Shown piece by piece: positions 53,273 through 62,254 of a stretch of 64,000 nt of DNA; position 1 is the stretch's first letter; the number at the start of each line of letters is the position of its first letter. This stretch comes from a virus, in IMG/VR virus record IMGVR_UViG_3300010885_014582, positions 30,014 through 94,013 of that record. One strand, given 5' to 3'. The notes under the pieces were generated by a model that was not told where the DNA came from, did no database searches, and saw nothing but the letters and a program-made list of their open reading frames with translations. The translations under genes were made by a program, and so were the position numbers.

Positions 53273-53284
53273 TAACACTCACCT

Positions 53285-53342
53285 GCATCACCGCTTCGGC
53301 GGTGGTGCTCACAAAGGGCATTGGCTTCGGTCAGTGCCTTTT
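53285..53342 (+). terminator. Tandem UUCG hairpins
   Basis: GCATCACCGC-TTCG-GCGGTGGTGC (53285-53308), a 10-bp stem, then a 13-bp stem AAAGGGCATTGGC-TTCG (53313-53329) closing with GTCAGTGCCTTTT (to 53342). Both have UUCG loops. The second ends in TTTT and could terminate in part. A ribosome site follows at 53373. Confidence 0.75.
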
Positions 53343-53383
53343 GTGAGCATCTGCTCAAGCACCACCACAACAAAGGAGTTCAC

Positions 53384-53974
53384 ATGAACAGATATCAAAA
53401 CTTAAAGCATTACGCCCAAATCAAAGCGAACATCAAGAAGCGCAACTCAAACTTTGCAGAGCGCAACTTGTGGGACGCAATTCCAGTCATCAACGAAGAT
53501 TCCCAGTGGGGACAACTTGTCAAAGACTTCAGCATCGACTCGCACGATGGTCATGTTGGCGTCGTGTCCAGCCGTGAGCCGTTCAAGAAGCGTGACGGTC
53601 GCTGTGGTGTCCGCATCGAGATGGAGTTCATCAACCACACAACAGCGAATGAGTACAGCCCAGATGTGCGGACACGCAAGTTTGAGTTCATCTACAAGCC
53701 AGAAGCACCTGTTGCGACTGCGACTGTGCGTGAGTTCAACTTCGTAGTGGTCGCCACTGTCGACGAGCACGGTGTGACCACCTTCTCGATTGACTCTGCT
53801 CGCAGTGACGCTTGCGTCGATGCGGTGTACGAGTACCCAGCAGGCACTGACCAGTACGACCCACGATGTGACCAGCGTGGTTACAACGGTGTTGGTGAGC
53901 ACGAGACAGCCTCTCGAATCGTTGACCTACTCGCTGATGCGCTCGTATCCATCTCATACCCAACCAACGCCTAG
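53384..53974 (+). CDS. Hypothetical early protein (196 aa)
   Basis: 196 residues from the ATG at 53384 (AAAGGAG upstream). Basic helical start (MNRYQNLKHYAQIKANIKKR), then a β-rich part with FNFVVVATVDEHGVTTFSID. No family recognised. It ends GCC-TAG within an inverted repeat that holds the next ribosome site. Confidence 0.68.
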   Translation: MNRYQNLKHYAQIKANIKKRNSNFAERNLWDAIPVINEDSQWGQLVKDFSIDSHDGHVGVVSSREPFKKRDGRCGVRIEMEFINHTTANEYSPDVRTRKFEFIYKPEAPVATATVREFNFVVVATVDEHGVTTFSIDSARSDACVDAVYEYPAGTDQYDPRCDQRGYNGVGEHETASRIVDLLADALVSISYPTNA

Positions 53975-53984
53975 GAGGCACCAC

Positions 53985-54311
53985 ATGAACAGCAACCGCA
54001 AAGGAATCATCCACGAGTGCCAGCCAGAAGTATCTGACTGGATTCTCTGCGCCGACTTCGAGGACGAGATGCCTCATGACAACCCAGAGCGTCACAAGTG
54101 GCACAACCGTGTCCTAGGCGACTTCCAGACGGAGACAGGCGTGTACCTGCTCGACCTGACAGTCGACGAGAACGACGGTGACCCCGACTATGACGAGGTC
54201 GCATTCAGACTCACGAATCACGGGTTCGACATCTACAACAGCGACACCTACTTCGAGGTGTACAACAAAGCAGTCTTCTGCGACGACGAAGAGTGTGGGG
54301 AGGTTCGCTGA
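53985..54311 (+). CDS. Hypothetical early protein (108 aa), acidic
   Basis: 108 residues from the ATG at 53985, after GCCTAGGAGGC (53969-53979). Highly acidic (ADFEDEMPHDNPE, VDENDGDPDYDEV). Cys pair late. Function unknown; acidity may suit a DNA mimic. Confidence 0.68.
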   Translation: MNSNRKGIIHECQPEVSDWILCADFEDEMPHDNPERHKWHNRVLGDFQTETGVYLLDLTVDENDGDPDYDEVAFRLTNHGFDIYNSDTYFEVYNKAVFCDDEECGEVR

Positions 54312-54375
54312 CCCAGACAACCATCCATCGATCCCTTTCAACCACACACCACCCAAACCGCCTAGGAGGCACACA

Positions 54376-55290
54376 ATGAGCACCAGCACATCAATCCATG
54401 AGCACGCAGTCGAAATCGACACACGGCTCGCTACGACCTACAAGCACCTGTCCGACATCGAGTACAGCATCGAGCGTGCTGAGAGCGCCATTCGCCGTGC
54501 GACTGGTCAGACCTACCACCACGGTCAGTGGGACGGCACACTGCACGACGCACTGATAGTGACTACCTTCCGCACCGAGTGGGACGCCAGAGGTCATGAA
54601 GATGGCATCAAGTCACTCAATGACTTGCGCCCAGTGCGTGACTCACTGAATGTCATCATCGATGCCTGCAACGCCGACTGGCGTGACAATGGTCGCTGGT
54701 CGAGGTTCTATCTGGTCACCAACACCAACGGTCACATCCACTCCAGCCTCGGTTGCTCGACCTGCTTCCGTGACACCAACTTTGCTTGGCTCACTCATCT
54801 CTCAGGACTCGATGAGGCAGACGCTGTGCAGGCGGAAGGCGAAGTGCTCTGCACAATCTGTTACCCGTCAGCGCCAGTGTCATGGACGAACGGCATCAGC
54901 CGTCGTGACAAGGAAGCCAAGGCACTGCGTGAAGCCGAGAAGGCAGAGCGTCAGCGCATCAAGGCTGAGAAGTCACTGAGCATCAACGGTGATGTGGTCA
55001 GCATCCGCATCGACCCGAAGGAAGGCTCTCGCTACTACGGTCACAAAGACTTCAAGACATTGCGCTCTGCGGAGTTGTGGCTCGTCGAGGCATACACACA
55101 TGTCTTAATCGAGTCATGGAAATCCCTTGGCGATACGAACTGCTGGTCAGTGACACCTGATGCCTTCAGCAATGAGAACCACGCTCTCGTGCTCGACCTG
55201 TACCTCAAGAAGACAGGCAAGGCGTTCGACGATGTCGTGCCTGCCTTCCTCAAGAAGGCTGAGAAGAAGGCACGAGGCAATCGCTACTAG
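54376..55290 (+). CDS. Conserved actinophage protein with CxxC pairs (304 aa)
   Basis: 304 residues from the ATG at 54376, after GCCTAGGAGGC (54360-54370). Centre has WSRFYLVTNTNGHIHSSLGC, CSTC and later CTICYP: a possible zinc site (CSTC...CTIC). The C-terminus is basic. The pattern is one I know from many actinophage early proteins of unknown role. Confidence 0.75.
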   Translation: MSTSTSIHEHAVEIDTRLATTYKHLSDIEYSIERAESAIRRATGQTYHHGQWDGTLHDALIVTTFRTEWDARGHEDGIKSLNDLRPVRDSLNVIIDACNADWRDNGRWSRFYLVTNTNGHIHSSLGCSTCFRDTNFAWLTHLSGLDEADAVQAEGEVLCTICYPSAPVSWTNGISRRDKEAKALREAEKAERQRIKAEKSLSINGDVVSIRIDPKEGSRYYGHKDFKTLRSAELWLVEAYTHVLIESWKSLGDTNCWSVTPDAFSNENHALVLDLYLKKTGKAFDDVVPAFLKKAEKKARGNRY

Positions 55291-55298
55291 TAACTGGG

Positions 55299-55372
55299 GC
55301 GTCACAGCATCGCTGTGGCGCTCTCAGAGGGCATCAGACACGCTCTGGTGCCTTCTGAGGGCGGACACCGCC
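55299..55372 (+). terminator. Tandem hairpin array
   Basis: Stem 1: 10 bp with ATC loop (55299-55321). Stem 2: perfect 16-bp (two wobbles) with CACGC loop (55323-55359). Stem 3: GGCGG-ACA-CCGCC (55360-55372). No T run. A strong ribosome site inside an inverted repeat GACCTTAGGAGGTC (55388-55401) follows. Confidence 0.75.
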
Positions 55373-55406
55373 CAGCACCACCACAACGACCTTAGGAGGT
55401 CACACA

Positions 55407-55916
55407 ATGTCCATTTACTCATACGGCATCACTGGTACCCGTCATCTCGACGGCATCGGTCAAGTCTCAACAGTCAAGTTCCGCTTCTCTCGCTCATACG
55501 CAGACAACGCACGCATTGCACGCCAAGAGCGTGCGGACAAGGCGTACATCGATCGATTCGATGGCGTCAAGTTCCCTCATCTCGTCGCTTACCGTGGCGC
55601 TCTTGGTGTGTGGACAAGTGACAGTGTCATCGGTGACGAGTGCATCGAGAACTTGCGTGGTGGTGTCCTGAAGTACCTGCCAGAAGCAGAGTTGAACGCT
55701 CTTCCCTTGTGGGTCATCTTCGCTGTTCAAGCAGTCGACCGAGGCGACATTCCATTCGTGCCGACCAGCGAGAAGGAATACCAACTCATCACCGATGCCT
55801 ACATCACCTTGCGCTTGCGCCAGCGTGGTGACCGCAACGCTCAACCACTCATCCGTAACAACAAGTGGTGGGTCAAGTTGCTCGACAGCAACTTCCACCA
55901 AACAGCAACCGCCTAG
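55407..55916 (+). CDS. Hypothetical early protein (169 aa)
   Basis: 169 residues. Starts MSIYSYGITGTRHLDGIG, then a β-rich N-terminal half and a helical C-terminal half. The ATG has a strong AGGAGG. Ends GCC-TAG. No family recognised. Confidence 0.68.
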   Translation: MSIYSYGITGTRHLDGIGQVSTVKFRFSRSYADNARIARQERADKAYIDRFDGVKFPHLVAYRGALGVWTSDSVIGDECIENLRGGVLKYLPEAELNALPLWVIFAVQAVDRGDIPFVPTSEKEYQLITDAYITLRLRQRGDRNAQPLIRNNKWWVKLLDSNFHQTATA

Positions 55917-55925
55917 GAGGCACAC

Positions 55926-56150
55926 ATGTACATCATTCAACTTAGTTTCACGAGGTCACCACGCATACCGAAGTACCTGAAGGCACATCACTTGCGTGGA
56001 GGCAGAATCGTCACCACCCGTCACCAACACTGTGCACGCAAGTTCAAGTCTGAAGCAGAGGCGCAAGAGTTTGTAGACAAACTCAGCATCTACTACCTCG
56101 GCTATGTCTGGACAGTCGTACCGTTCATCCCACAATCAGTAAGCGCCTAG
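55926..56150 (+). CDS. Small basic protein (74 aa)
   Basis: 74 residues, basic. MYIIQLSFTRSPRIPKYLKA and later HQHCARKFKSEAEAQEFVDKL. Preceded by GCCTAGGAGGC (55911-55921). Nucleic-acid binding is possible. Confidence 0.66.
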   Translation: MYIIQLSFTRSPRIPKYLKAHHLRGGRIVTTRHQHCARKFKSEAEAQEFVDKLSIYYLGYVWTVVPFIPQSVSA

Positions 56151-56162
56151 GAGGCACACACA

Positions 56163-56822
56163 ATGTCAGCAACCACCATTACCCCCAAGCAACAATCCTT
56201 CGTGCGCTCATTGCTCACTGAGCGCCAAGCAGTGCTCGGTATCGATGACATCGATGCGTACATCAGGGAGAAGGGCATCGATCGATTGACTGGTGCATCT
56301 GCCAGCAAGGTCATCGAGCAACTGCTCACGATTGCCAAGCCAGTGAACCCAGAGCACGCTCACCTGCCCCAAGGTCATGTCATCGTCAACAAGCGTGACG
56401 GTGTCTGCACCAAGTGCAACGGTGAGGTGCTCAAGTTCGACGGCTTCGCTGTCGCTGTCAACGGAGGTTGGAAGACCTTCCACAAGGCAGATGAGTGCCT
56501 ACCAGAACCAGCCACGCTCGAAGCCATCGAGTTCGGCTACTACGCACTGCCCAGTGCCACTGGCAACAACGACCTCGACTTCTTCTTCGTCAGTAAGAGC
56601 CGTGAGATACGCCGTGTACTCGGTGGTCATGCACCGCTCCGCATCTCGACGACAGAGGTCAAGCAAGTAGTCGAGCGCCTCACAGCGCTCACAGAAGAGC
56701 AGGTGCGTGACGCACACATCCTCTACGGTCAAGAGATTGGCTCGTGCGGATTGTGTGGTCGGTCACTCACTGATGAAGCGAGCCGTGCTCGTGGACTTGG
56801 TTCTGACTGCGCCAGCAAGTAA
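56163..56822 (+). CDS. DUF6011-domain protein (219 aa)
   Basis: 219 residues. The C-terminal end SCGLCGRSLTDEASRARGLGSDC is a DUF6011-type ending with three Cys, and a middle CTKCNGE pair adds to a zinc site. Start lies after GCCTAGGAGGC (56145-56155). Common in actinophage early regions. Function unknown. Confidence 0.75.
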   Translation: MSATTITPKQQSFVRSLLTERQAVLGIDDIDAYIREKGIDRLTGASASKVIEQLLTIAKPVNPEHAHLPQGHVIVNKRDGVCTKCNGEVLKFDGFAVAVNGGWKTFHKADECLPEPATLEAIEFGYYALPSATGNNDLDFFFVSKSREIRRVLGGHAPLRISTTEVKQVVERLTALTEEQVRDAHILYGQEIGSCGLCGRSLTDEASRARGLGSDCASK

Positions 56823-56864
56823 CCTCAACACCCCAAGCAAGCACCACCACAAGAAGGAAACGAA

Positions 56865-58406
56865 ATGTCCAATGAAAGAAATGCCCTTGACGCCCTGCTC
56901 GCAGGCTCCGTCAAGGTTCAACCACCACAAGATGTCAACCCAGAACTCACAGCACTGTCCAGTGCACACGACTTCGATCTTGGCTTCGACCTAGCACTGC
57001 CACTGCTCCCGTACCAGCGTGCTGGTGCTGGCTACGCACTCAAGCAACGCCGTGTCATCCTCGGTGATGAGATGGGCTTAGGTAAGACACCTCAACTCAT
57101 CGCTGTTGCTGTCAAGGCTGTTGAAGAGGGACACCGTGTCCTCATCAGCGTGCCACCGTCACTGCGTATCAACTGGGTGCGAGAGATTGCCAAGTTCACT
57201 GACAATGCGTTGAGCGTTGAAGTCATCGATGGTACGAAGCCGTACAAGTTGTCTGGCGCTGATGTCACCGTCATTGGTGACGCTGGACTCACTGGCTGGG
57301 CACCTGCGCTCGACCGTCAAGGCTTCGGTGCACTGCTAGTCGATGAGGCACACCGCTTCAAGAACGCCAAGTCAAAGCGCACCATTGCTCTTCAGGGCAT
57401 CGCTCGTGGCATCCCACAGGATGGGTATGTCGTGCTCGCCTCTGGTACGCCAGCGGTCAACCGTCCAGTCGAACTGGTGGCACTGCTCGACATCATTGGC
57501 ACGCTCGACCCAGTGTTCGGTAGTGCTGGCTCATTCAAGTTCCGCTACTGCGACCCAGTGAAGAACAACTTCGGTTGGACATTCGTTGGTTCATCGAACA
57601 GTGCAGAACTACACGCCAAGTTGCGTGGCACCTGCTACATCCGTCGTCGCAAGAATGATGTGCTCACTGAGTTGCCTGCGAAGCGTCGTGCATCTGTAGC
57701 GATCGAATTGTCAGACACTGAGTTGAAGGAATATCTCAAGATTGAGAATGAGTTCCTCGGCTGGGTGTTCGAGAAGGGCGGTCGTGAGGCTGTGCTGAAA
57801 GCATCTCGTGCTGAAGCAATCACCAAACTCACCGCACTGCGTCAGTCAATTGCCAAGGCAAAGATAAAGCACGCCATCAACCACATCGAGACCATCATTG
57901 ATGGTGACGAGCCAGTGGTGGTGTTCGGGCATCACCGCTCAGTGCTCAACGCAATCATCGATGAGTGTCGTGCACGCTCCGTTGAAGACCCACGATGGAA
58001 TGTCGTGAGTGTTCTCGGTGGCATGACTGACAGTGCCAAGCAGTTAGCGGTTGACGACTTCCAATCTGGTCGTGCGTCAATCTTCGTAGGCAACTACGAG
58101 TCTGCTGGTGTCGGTCTCACACTCACCCGTGCGAACCAGTGGGTGTCTGTGGAGAATCCATGGACGCCTGCCTCACTCAGTCAAGCCGAAGACCGTTGCC
58201 ACCGATTCGGGCAGAGCGAAGCAGTCACCTGCTGGAACCTGCTCGGTGTGCGTAGCAACGGTGTCGACACGATCGATGAGCGCTTGTTCGCACTGCTCAA
58301 CTCAAAGCAAGAAGTACTGAGTTCAGTGCTCGACGGATTCGCTGAAGACTTGAACGCTGACAACGACTCACTGTTGTCATCGCTCTTGTCCGACTGGGTC
58401 GGTTAA
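56865..58406 (+). CDS. SNF2-family DNA-dependent ATPase/helicase
   Basis: 513 residues. Motif I GDEMGLGKT (67-75), motif II DEAH (160-163), motif III-like ASGTPAVNR, motif V/VI AGVGLTL...QAEDRCHRFGQ. LLPYQRAGAGYAL (47-59) gives the Q-like entry. All SF2/SNF2 parts are present, with no extra binding domain. Probably remodels DNA forks or protein-DNA complexes in replication or recombination. Confidence 0.92.
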   Translation: MSNERNALDALLAGSVKVQPPQDVNPELTALSSAHDFDLGFDLALPLLPYQRAGAGYALKQRRVILGDEMGLGKTPQLIAVAVKAVEEGHRVLISVPPSLRINWVREIAKFTDNALSVEVIDGTKPYKLSGADVTVIGDAGLTGWAPALDRQGFGALLVDEAHRFKNAKSKRTIALQGIARGIPQDGYVVLASGTPAVNRPVELVALLDIIGTLDPVFGSAGSFKFRYCDPVKNNFGWTFVGSSNSAELHAKLRGTCYIRRRKNDVLTELPAKRRASVAIELSDTELKEYLKIENEFLGWVFEKGGREAVLKASRAEAITKLTALRQSIAKAKIKHAINHIETIIDGDEPVVVFGHHRSVLNAIIDECRARSVEDPRWNVVSVLGGMTDSAKQLAVDDFQSGRASIFVGNYESAGVGLTLTRANQWVSVENPWTPASLSQAEDRCHRFGQSEAVTCWNLLGVRSNGVDTIDERLFALLNSKQEVLSSVLDGFAEDLNADNDSLLSSLLSDWVG

Positions 58407-58432
58407 CAAACAATCTGAGGTGGTGCTCATGG

Positions 58433-58499
58433 GCGTCACGAGGGCAACCTCGTGGCGTGCCAAGGGCACTGTGACACCCCCCCGTGCCACAGTGTCTTT
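58433..58499 (+). terminator. Tandem hairpin array
   Basis: GCGTCACGAGG-GCAA-CCTCGTGGCGT (58433-58458), an 11-bp stem with a GNRA loop, then a 12-bp stem (58462-58473 with 58488-58499). These follow the helicase stop. No T run. Confidence 0.72.
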
Positions 58500-58546
58500 G
58501 GGACGCAAGTCCACAAGCACCCAACCAATGCCTAAGGAGGCAACCA

Positions 58547-58780
58547 ATGTCCACACGAATAAGTACACACTCTGTAAAAGCAGAGTCCATCAAAATAAGA
58601 GTTTCTTCTACTCAAGAGTCAGGTAGTGGTTTCGACATCACAGTCCATGATGATGAGGGAGCACGCACTTGCTTTCAATTGTTCCTTGCTGATGGTGACA
58701 CAGTCCGACAGGCTCTTGAGCAACTGTTGAACCAAGTCATTGCAGGCATCGTCACACTTGAAGTGCTGGGTAAGAAATGA
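58547..58780 (+). CDS. Small hypothetical early protein (77 aa)
   Basis: 77 residues from the ATG at 58547, with GCCTAAGGAGGC (58530-58541) upstream. MSTRISTHSVKAESIKI, then an acidic β-rich segment. Overlaps the next gene by four bases (ATGA). Not recognised. Confidence 0.65.
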   Translation: MSTRISTHSVKAESIKIRVSSTQESGSGFDITVHDDEGARTCFQLFLADGDTVRQALEQLLNQVIAGIVTLEVLGKK

Positions 58781-59067
58781 GCACAGACAAAGCACCTATC
58801 GGTATCGACTGTGCCGTGACATACCACGACAGTCCAGACGGTTACGAAGATGCATACATCTCGTTCTCGGAGGAATTACTCAACCATGAAGGCGAGCCAG
58901 CAGAGGAAGACATCTACGGCGTGCCCGACGATCGAATCTTCTTCTACTTCAACGCTGAACAGCAAGAGGCACTGGGCGTAGCAATCGCTGAGGACAAGGA
59001 CAAGTTCCACCTCGGAGAAGAGTGGTACATCGACCTCGAAGAGGGCTACACACTCGTCTACGAATAG
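58777..59067 (+). CDS. Acidic early protein (96 aa)
   Basis: 96 residues, very acidic (EDAYISFSEELLNHEGEPAEED). β-rich, with AVTYHDSPDGYEDAYI near the start. Starts in ATGA overlap. Could be a DNA mimic or inhibitor; no family recognised. Confidence 0.65.
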   Translation: MSTDKAPIGIDCAVTYHDSPDGYEDAYISFSEELLNHEGEPAEEDIYGVPDDRIFFYFNAEQQEALGVAIAEDKDKFHLGEEWYIDLEEGYTLVYE

Positions 59068-59072
59068 ACAAT

Positions 59073-59150
59073 GGCATCACTGGCACACAGGTGCCAGTGG
59101 TGTCCTTAGAGGGCTTAGGAGTCGTCCTGAGCCTTGTAAGGGCATCGCCC
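59073..59150 (+). terminator. Tandem hairpin array
   Basis: 14-bp stem with ACAG loop (59073-59104), 11-bp stem with GTCG loop (59110-59135) and GGGC-ATC-GCCC (59140-59150). A ribosome site in GACCTTAGGAGGTC (59165-59178) follows, as at 55388. Confidence 0.75.
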
Positions 59151-59180
59151 AAAGCAACCACCACGACCTTAGGAGGTCAC

Positions 59181-59615
59181 ATGAAAACCCAACTACTACT
59201 CACCATCGACCATCCAGATGATGTGCCTGCACATGACTTCATTGCTATCGCTATCAAGAGCGTGCTCAATGACATCAATGCAGACCTCGACGATGACTGG
59301 TCACTCACTGCCACCGACATTCAGCCACGCAACTACCAGTTCTTGCAGGACTACGCATTGAAGTGCTCACTCGAACACCACCTGTGCAATGTTGAAGAAC
59401 TCATCGATGAAGGGAAAGCACCTGCCGACATTCTTGATCTTGTAGAGGCTGGCTCCAATGACCCAGTGATCTGGGAGCGTTACGAATACGACCCACGAGA
59501 AGATGTCGTCGAGTCAATCGAAGATGCACGAGGTGTGCACCTCTTCAACTTCAGTGAACTACTCAAAGAAATCAACGGTGAACAATGGTTCACCAACTTC
59601 AAGGAAGGTAAGTAA
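59181..59615 (+). CDS. Acidic early protein (144 aa)
   Basis: 144 residues from the ATG at 59181. TIDHPDDVPAHDFIAIAIKS at the start, then helices and DDWSLTATDI. Acidic overall. Function unknown. Confidence 0.65.
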   Translation: MKTQLLLTIDHPDDVPAHDFIAIAIKSVLNDINADLDDDWSLTATDIQPRNYQFLQDYALKCSLEHHLCNVEELIDEGKAPADILDLVEAGSNDPVIWERYEYDPREDVVESIEDARGVHLFNFSELLKEINGEQWFTNFKEGK

Positions 59616-59617
59616 CA

Positions 59618-59950
59618 ATGAGCGATATAAAAATCGACGAGATAACCCAGTGGGAAGAGAAGTACAAGCCCATCGCTAACCACATCGACTCTGGCGCAAG
59701 TTGGACGAATGACAAGGGTGAGGGACTTATGTTCGAGACCTACGGTGCCGAAGAAGACTTCGTCCGCCAACAGCCAGACAACAATGTGTGGACATGGGTA
59801 GACGGTGATGGGGGATCATTCATCATCACTGGCATGGCGTTCGTGAATCGCATTGGTTACTTCGTGACCAGCGAGCCATGGACTGACCATGTCGAAGTAC
59901 AGGTCGACACATACGAAGACAGCGACGACGAAGACGACGAGGAATCATGA
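59618..59950 (+). CDS. Acidic early protein (110 aa)
   Basis: 110 residues, ending in DSDDEDDEES, an extreme acidic tail. TWEEKYKP near the start and WTWVDGDGGSFIITG in the middle suggest a β-fold. Overlaps the next gene (ATGA). Confidence 0.65.
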   Translation: MSDIKIDEITQWEEKYKPIANHIDSGASWTNDKGEGLMFETYGAEEDFVRQQPDNNVWTWVDGDGGSFIITGMAFVNRIGYFVTSEPWTDHVEVQVDTYEDSDDEDDEES

Positions 59951-60195
59951 AGACCAAACAATTAGAGAATTTCTGTGAGGCACTAGCAAGCCTCTACGAA
60001 TCAGAGTTATGCACGGCACCAGAGGACACTGAGACCGACTGGTGGCATGCATTCAATGAATACATCGATGTGAACCTTTGGTCAGATGGCGAGCGCTTGC
60101 TCGTCAGTGCCTATCGGTACACAGAAGACGGTCTCGACACAACCACCCATACCAACATCATCGACAAACAAATCAAACCAAGGAGTCAGCAATGA
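59947..60195 (+). CDS. Hypothetical early protein (82 aa)
   Basis: 82 residues, acidic, with LENFCEALASLYESELC and WWHAFNEYIDVNLW. Starts in an ATGA overlap, and ends four bases into the next gene. Function unknown. Confidence 0.63.
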   Translation: MKTKQLENFCEALASLYESELCTAPEDTETDWWHAFNEYIDVNLWSDGERLLVSAYRYTEDGLDTTTHTNIIDKQIKPRSQQ

Positions 60196-60557
60196 GTAAG
60201 ACCTACGATCACTTGCACAACATCCAGCAACGCCAACACGCACTGGAACAGCGCATCAACAACGCTGTGAAGGTTCGCATCTACCCACTTGACCTCATTG
60301 ATGAGCCAATGAGCGAGTGGGAATGGCATGTTGAAATAACTATCCCAAACAATCAGTGGGAGGACTCAGATGAAGATGGAAACTTCTTCGTCCACCGTGC
60401 AGGCATTGACGCTTTCTACTCCCTCGACGATGCGTTCAAATGGGCGTACAAGTGGTTGAATGGTCGTGGCTACGACCTCTCAAGCATTGAATTAAACCTC
60501 GACTCCATCTTCTGTGATGGCATTATCAAAAAACAACCAACAAGGAGCCAGCAATGA
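60192..60557 (+). CDS. Hypothetical early protein (121 aa)
   Basis: 121 residues from the ATG at 60192 with AAGGAG upstream. SKTYDHLHNIQQRQHALEQRI is a long helix; a β-rich acidic part follows (WHVEITIPNNQWEDSDEDGN). Ends in RSQQ, as does the previous product. Unknown. Confidence 0.65.
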   Translation: MSKTYDHLHNIQQRQHALEQRINNAVKVRIYPLDLIDEPMSEWEWHVEITIPNNQWEDSDEDGNFFVHRAGIDAFYSLDDAFKWAYKWLNGRGYDLSSIELNLDSIFCDGIIKKQPTRSQQ

Positions 60558-61447
60558 CTACACAAGTAACACCCAACAAACAACATGTAAACCATCCCTT
60601 CGACGGTCGATCCCGTGAAGGCAAGATTGCCAAGCAACTACGAAACCTCAAGGACTGGGATCACGCCGAGTACACCGAGACTTCAGTCAATGAATACGGC
60701 AGAGAAGTAGCCACCTACACCACTGAACTTGACTTGGTCATCGAAGATGCACACATCGAGGTGCTGAAGAAACTGGTTGAACTCAATGGCTCTGTCCCAC
60801 AGCAGTACTTGGTGACTCGTATTGTCATCGATGTCGTCAAAGATGAAGCCATCTCAATCACTTACAAGGAACTGGGAGTGCAAGAGAACGACGGACTCGA
60901 ACTCACTGTGAGCGGTAGTTCATCTACTGTGAAGCCTGACAGGTGGGAAGACCCACTAGGTTGGGCGTTCTGGCACAGGTTGGTCACTGCGTATCACACT
61001 GGTACTGCGTTCAACCTCGATGAGCAGACGCTTGCATACGGGCTGGAGTCACTTGCCAAACAGCAAGAGCGTCTAGCAAAGCGTGAAGCATTGCTGGCAA
61101 ACTTCGAGCCGTCATCTATTGACCTCAGGACAATTGCACGACTTGAAGAAGTTGTGGCGAATGATGACAAGCAAATATCAGGGTGGAGCGACTCTGAGAA
61201 GGCACTGAACGCAATCATCTGGGAAGGTGTTCGTTACTGTTCACGGTACGCACTGGAGTTCGCACACAAGACAACTTACGATGGTCGTCATTACATATTT
61301 GACACATCAGATCATCATGTCATCACTGTCACTGAGGCATACGGATACACCGTGTCTCACCTGCTGACCAGCAACAACGATCATGTGGTAGAGGCGCTAC
61401 AGCGTCAAGTACTTCAGTCATTCACCAAACTAATTCAGAGATGGTAA
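60554..61447 (+). CDS. Hypothetical early protein (297 aa)
   Basis: 297 residues. Helix-rich; NHPFDGRSREGKIAKQLRNL near the start and ...GLESLAKQQERLAKREALLA, a coiled coil, in the middle. The largest unknown of the early region. It starts in an ATGA overlap. No family recognised. Confidence 0.68.
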   Translation: MTTQVTPNKQHVNHPFDGRSREGKIAKQLRNLKDWDHAEYTETSVNEYGREVATYTTELDLVIEDAHIEVLKKLVELNGSVPQQYLVTRIVIDVVKDEAISITYKELGVQENDGLELTVSGSSSTVKPDRWEDPLGWAFWHRLVTAYHTGTAFNLDEQTLAYGLESLAKQQERLAKREALLANFEPSSIDLRTIARLEEVVANDDKQISGWSDSEKALNAIIWEGVRYCSRYALEFAHKTTYDGRHYIFDTSDHHVITVTEAYGYTVSHLLTSNNDHVVEALQRQVLQSFTKLIQRW

Positions 61448-61457
61448 GGAGATAACC

Positions 61458-62003
61458 ATGGACGACACAATAACCAACTGCCCAGAATGCAAAGAGGAGT
61501 TCGACACACAAGAGTGTGGAGTGTTCTCAGAGATAAAGGGGGACTACTACTGCGAAGCGTGCTATCAAAACGACCTTGAGTATTCGTCCACCTTGATCGT
61601 GTTTGATCGTGGGGAGGTAAAGCGATACAACATCGGTGACCTCTTCCGTGTCAACGAATACGGTGACGATGCTTCCATCGAAGTCGAGCGCAAGTACACC
61701 TCAACTGATGCATGGCGTGGATTCCACAACACATCAGTGGTTGGTTCAGTCACTGTGCTCGATGGTTGGACTACTGGTGGCTGGGGTGACCCAGTCGCTG
61801 ACCGCAAGGCAGTGTTCAATGACTGGCTCGAAAACAATTTGGAGTATCCACCAGTGATCCCTTATTCTTTCTCTGTGAGCATCGACCCAACATCAAACCT
61901 CTTCTCATCATCCATAACTGTGCAGGTCGGCGCTGACAACGCTGATGACTTCAAGTTCTGGCTCGCTGAGGAACTAGACCAACTACAACAAGCACTCTCG
62001 TAA
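61458..62003 (+). CDS. Zinc-finger early protein (181 aa)
   Basis: 181 residues. The N-terminus NCPECKEEFDTQECGV and YYCEACYQND gives two C-x2-C pairs, a LIM- or ribbon-like zinc site. The rest is mixed α/β, W-rich (GWTTGGWGDPVADR). Role unknown. Confidence 0.72.
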   Translation: MDDTITNCPECKEEFDTQECGVFSEIKGDYYCEACYQNDLEYSSTLIVFDRGEVKRYNIGDLFRVNEYGDDASIEVERKYTSTDAWRGFHNTSVVGSVTVLDGWTTGGWGDPVADRKAVFNDWLENNLEYPPVIPYSFSVSIDPTSNLFSSSITVQVGADNADDFKFWLAEELDQLQQALS

Positions 62004-62014
62004 AGGAGATACCA

Positions 62015-62254
62015 ATGAAACAACCAACACTTACCTGCCTTGGTTTCAAGGCTGATGTCATTTGGGGAGGCTCTGGTGAGGTGTCACACATCTATGTGTC
62101 ACTCACCGATGCCACCAGCGAGTACTACATGACCAAGAGCGATCTTGACACATGGCTCAACGACCCAGAGCACTACTCATACATCCTTGCGTGCGAGTTC
62201 CTCTCACACTCAAATGAAATCGAATGGGTCTTCGACCTAGAGGAGGTTCAGTAA
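62015..62254 (+). CDS. Small hypothetical protein (79 aa)
   Basis: 79 residues, LTCLGFKADVIWGGSGEVS at the start, then a helix and acidic end. AAAGGAG before the ATG. Ends in a TAATG overlap. Unknown. Confidence 0.65.
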   Translation: MKQPTLTCLGFKADVIWGGSGEVSHIYVSLTDATSEYYMTKSDLDTWLNDPEHYSYILACEFLSHSNEIEWVFDLEEVQ

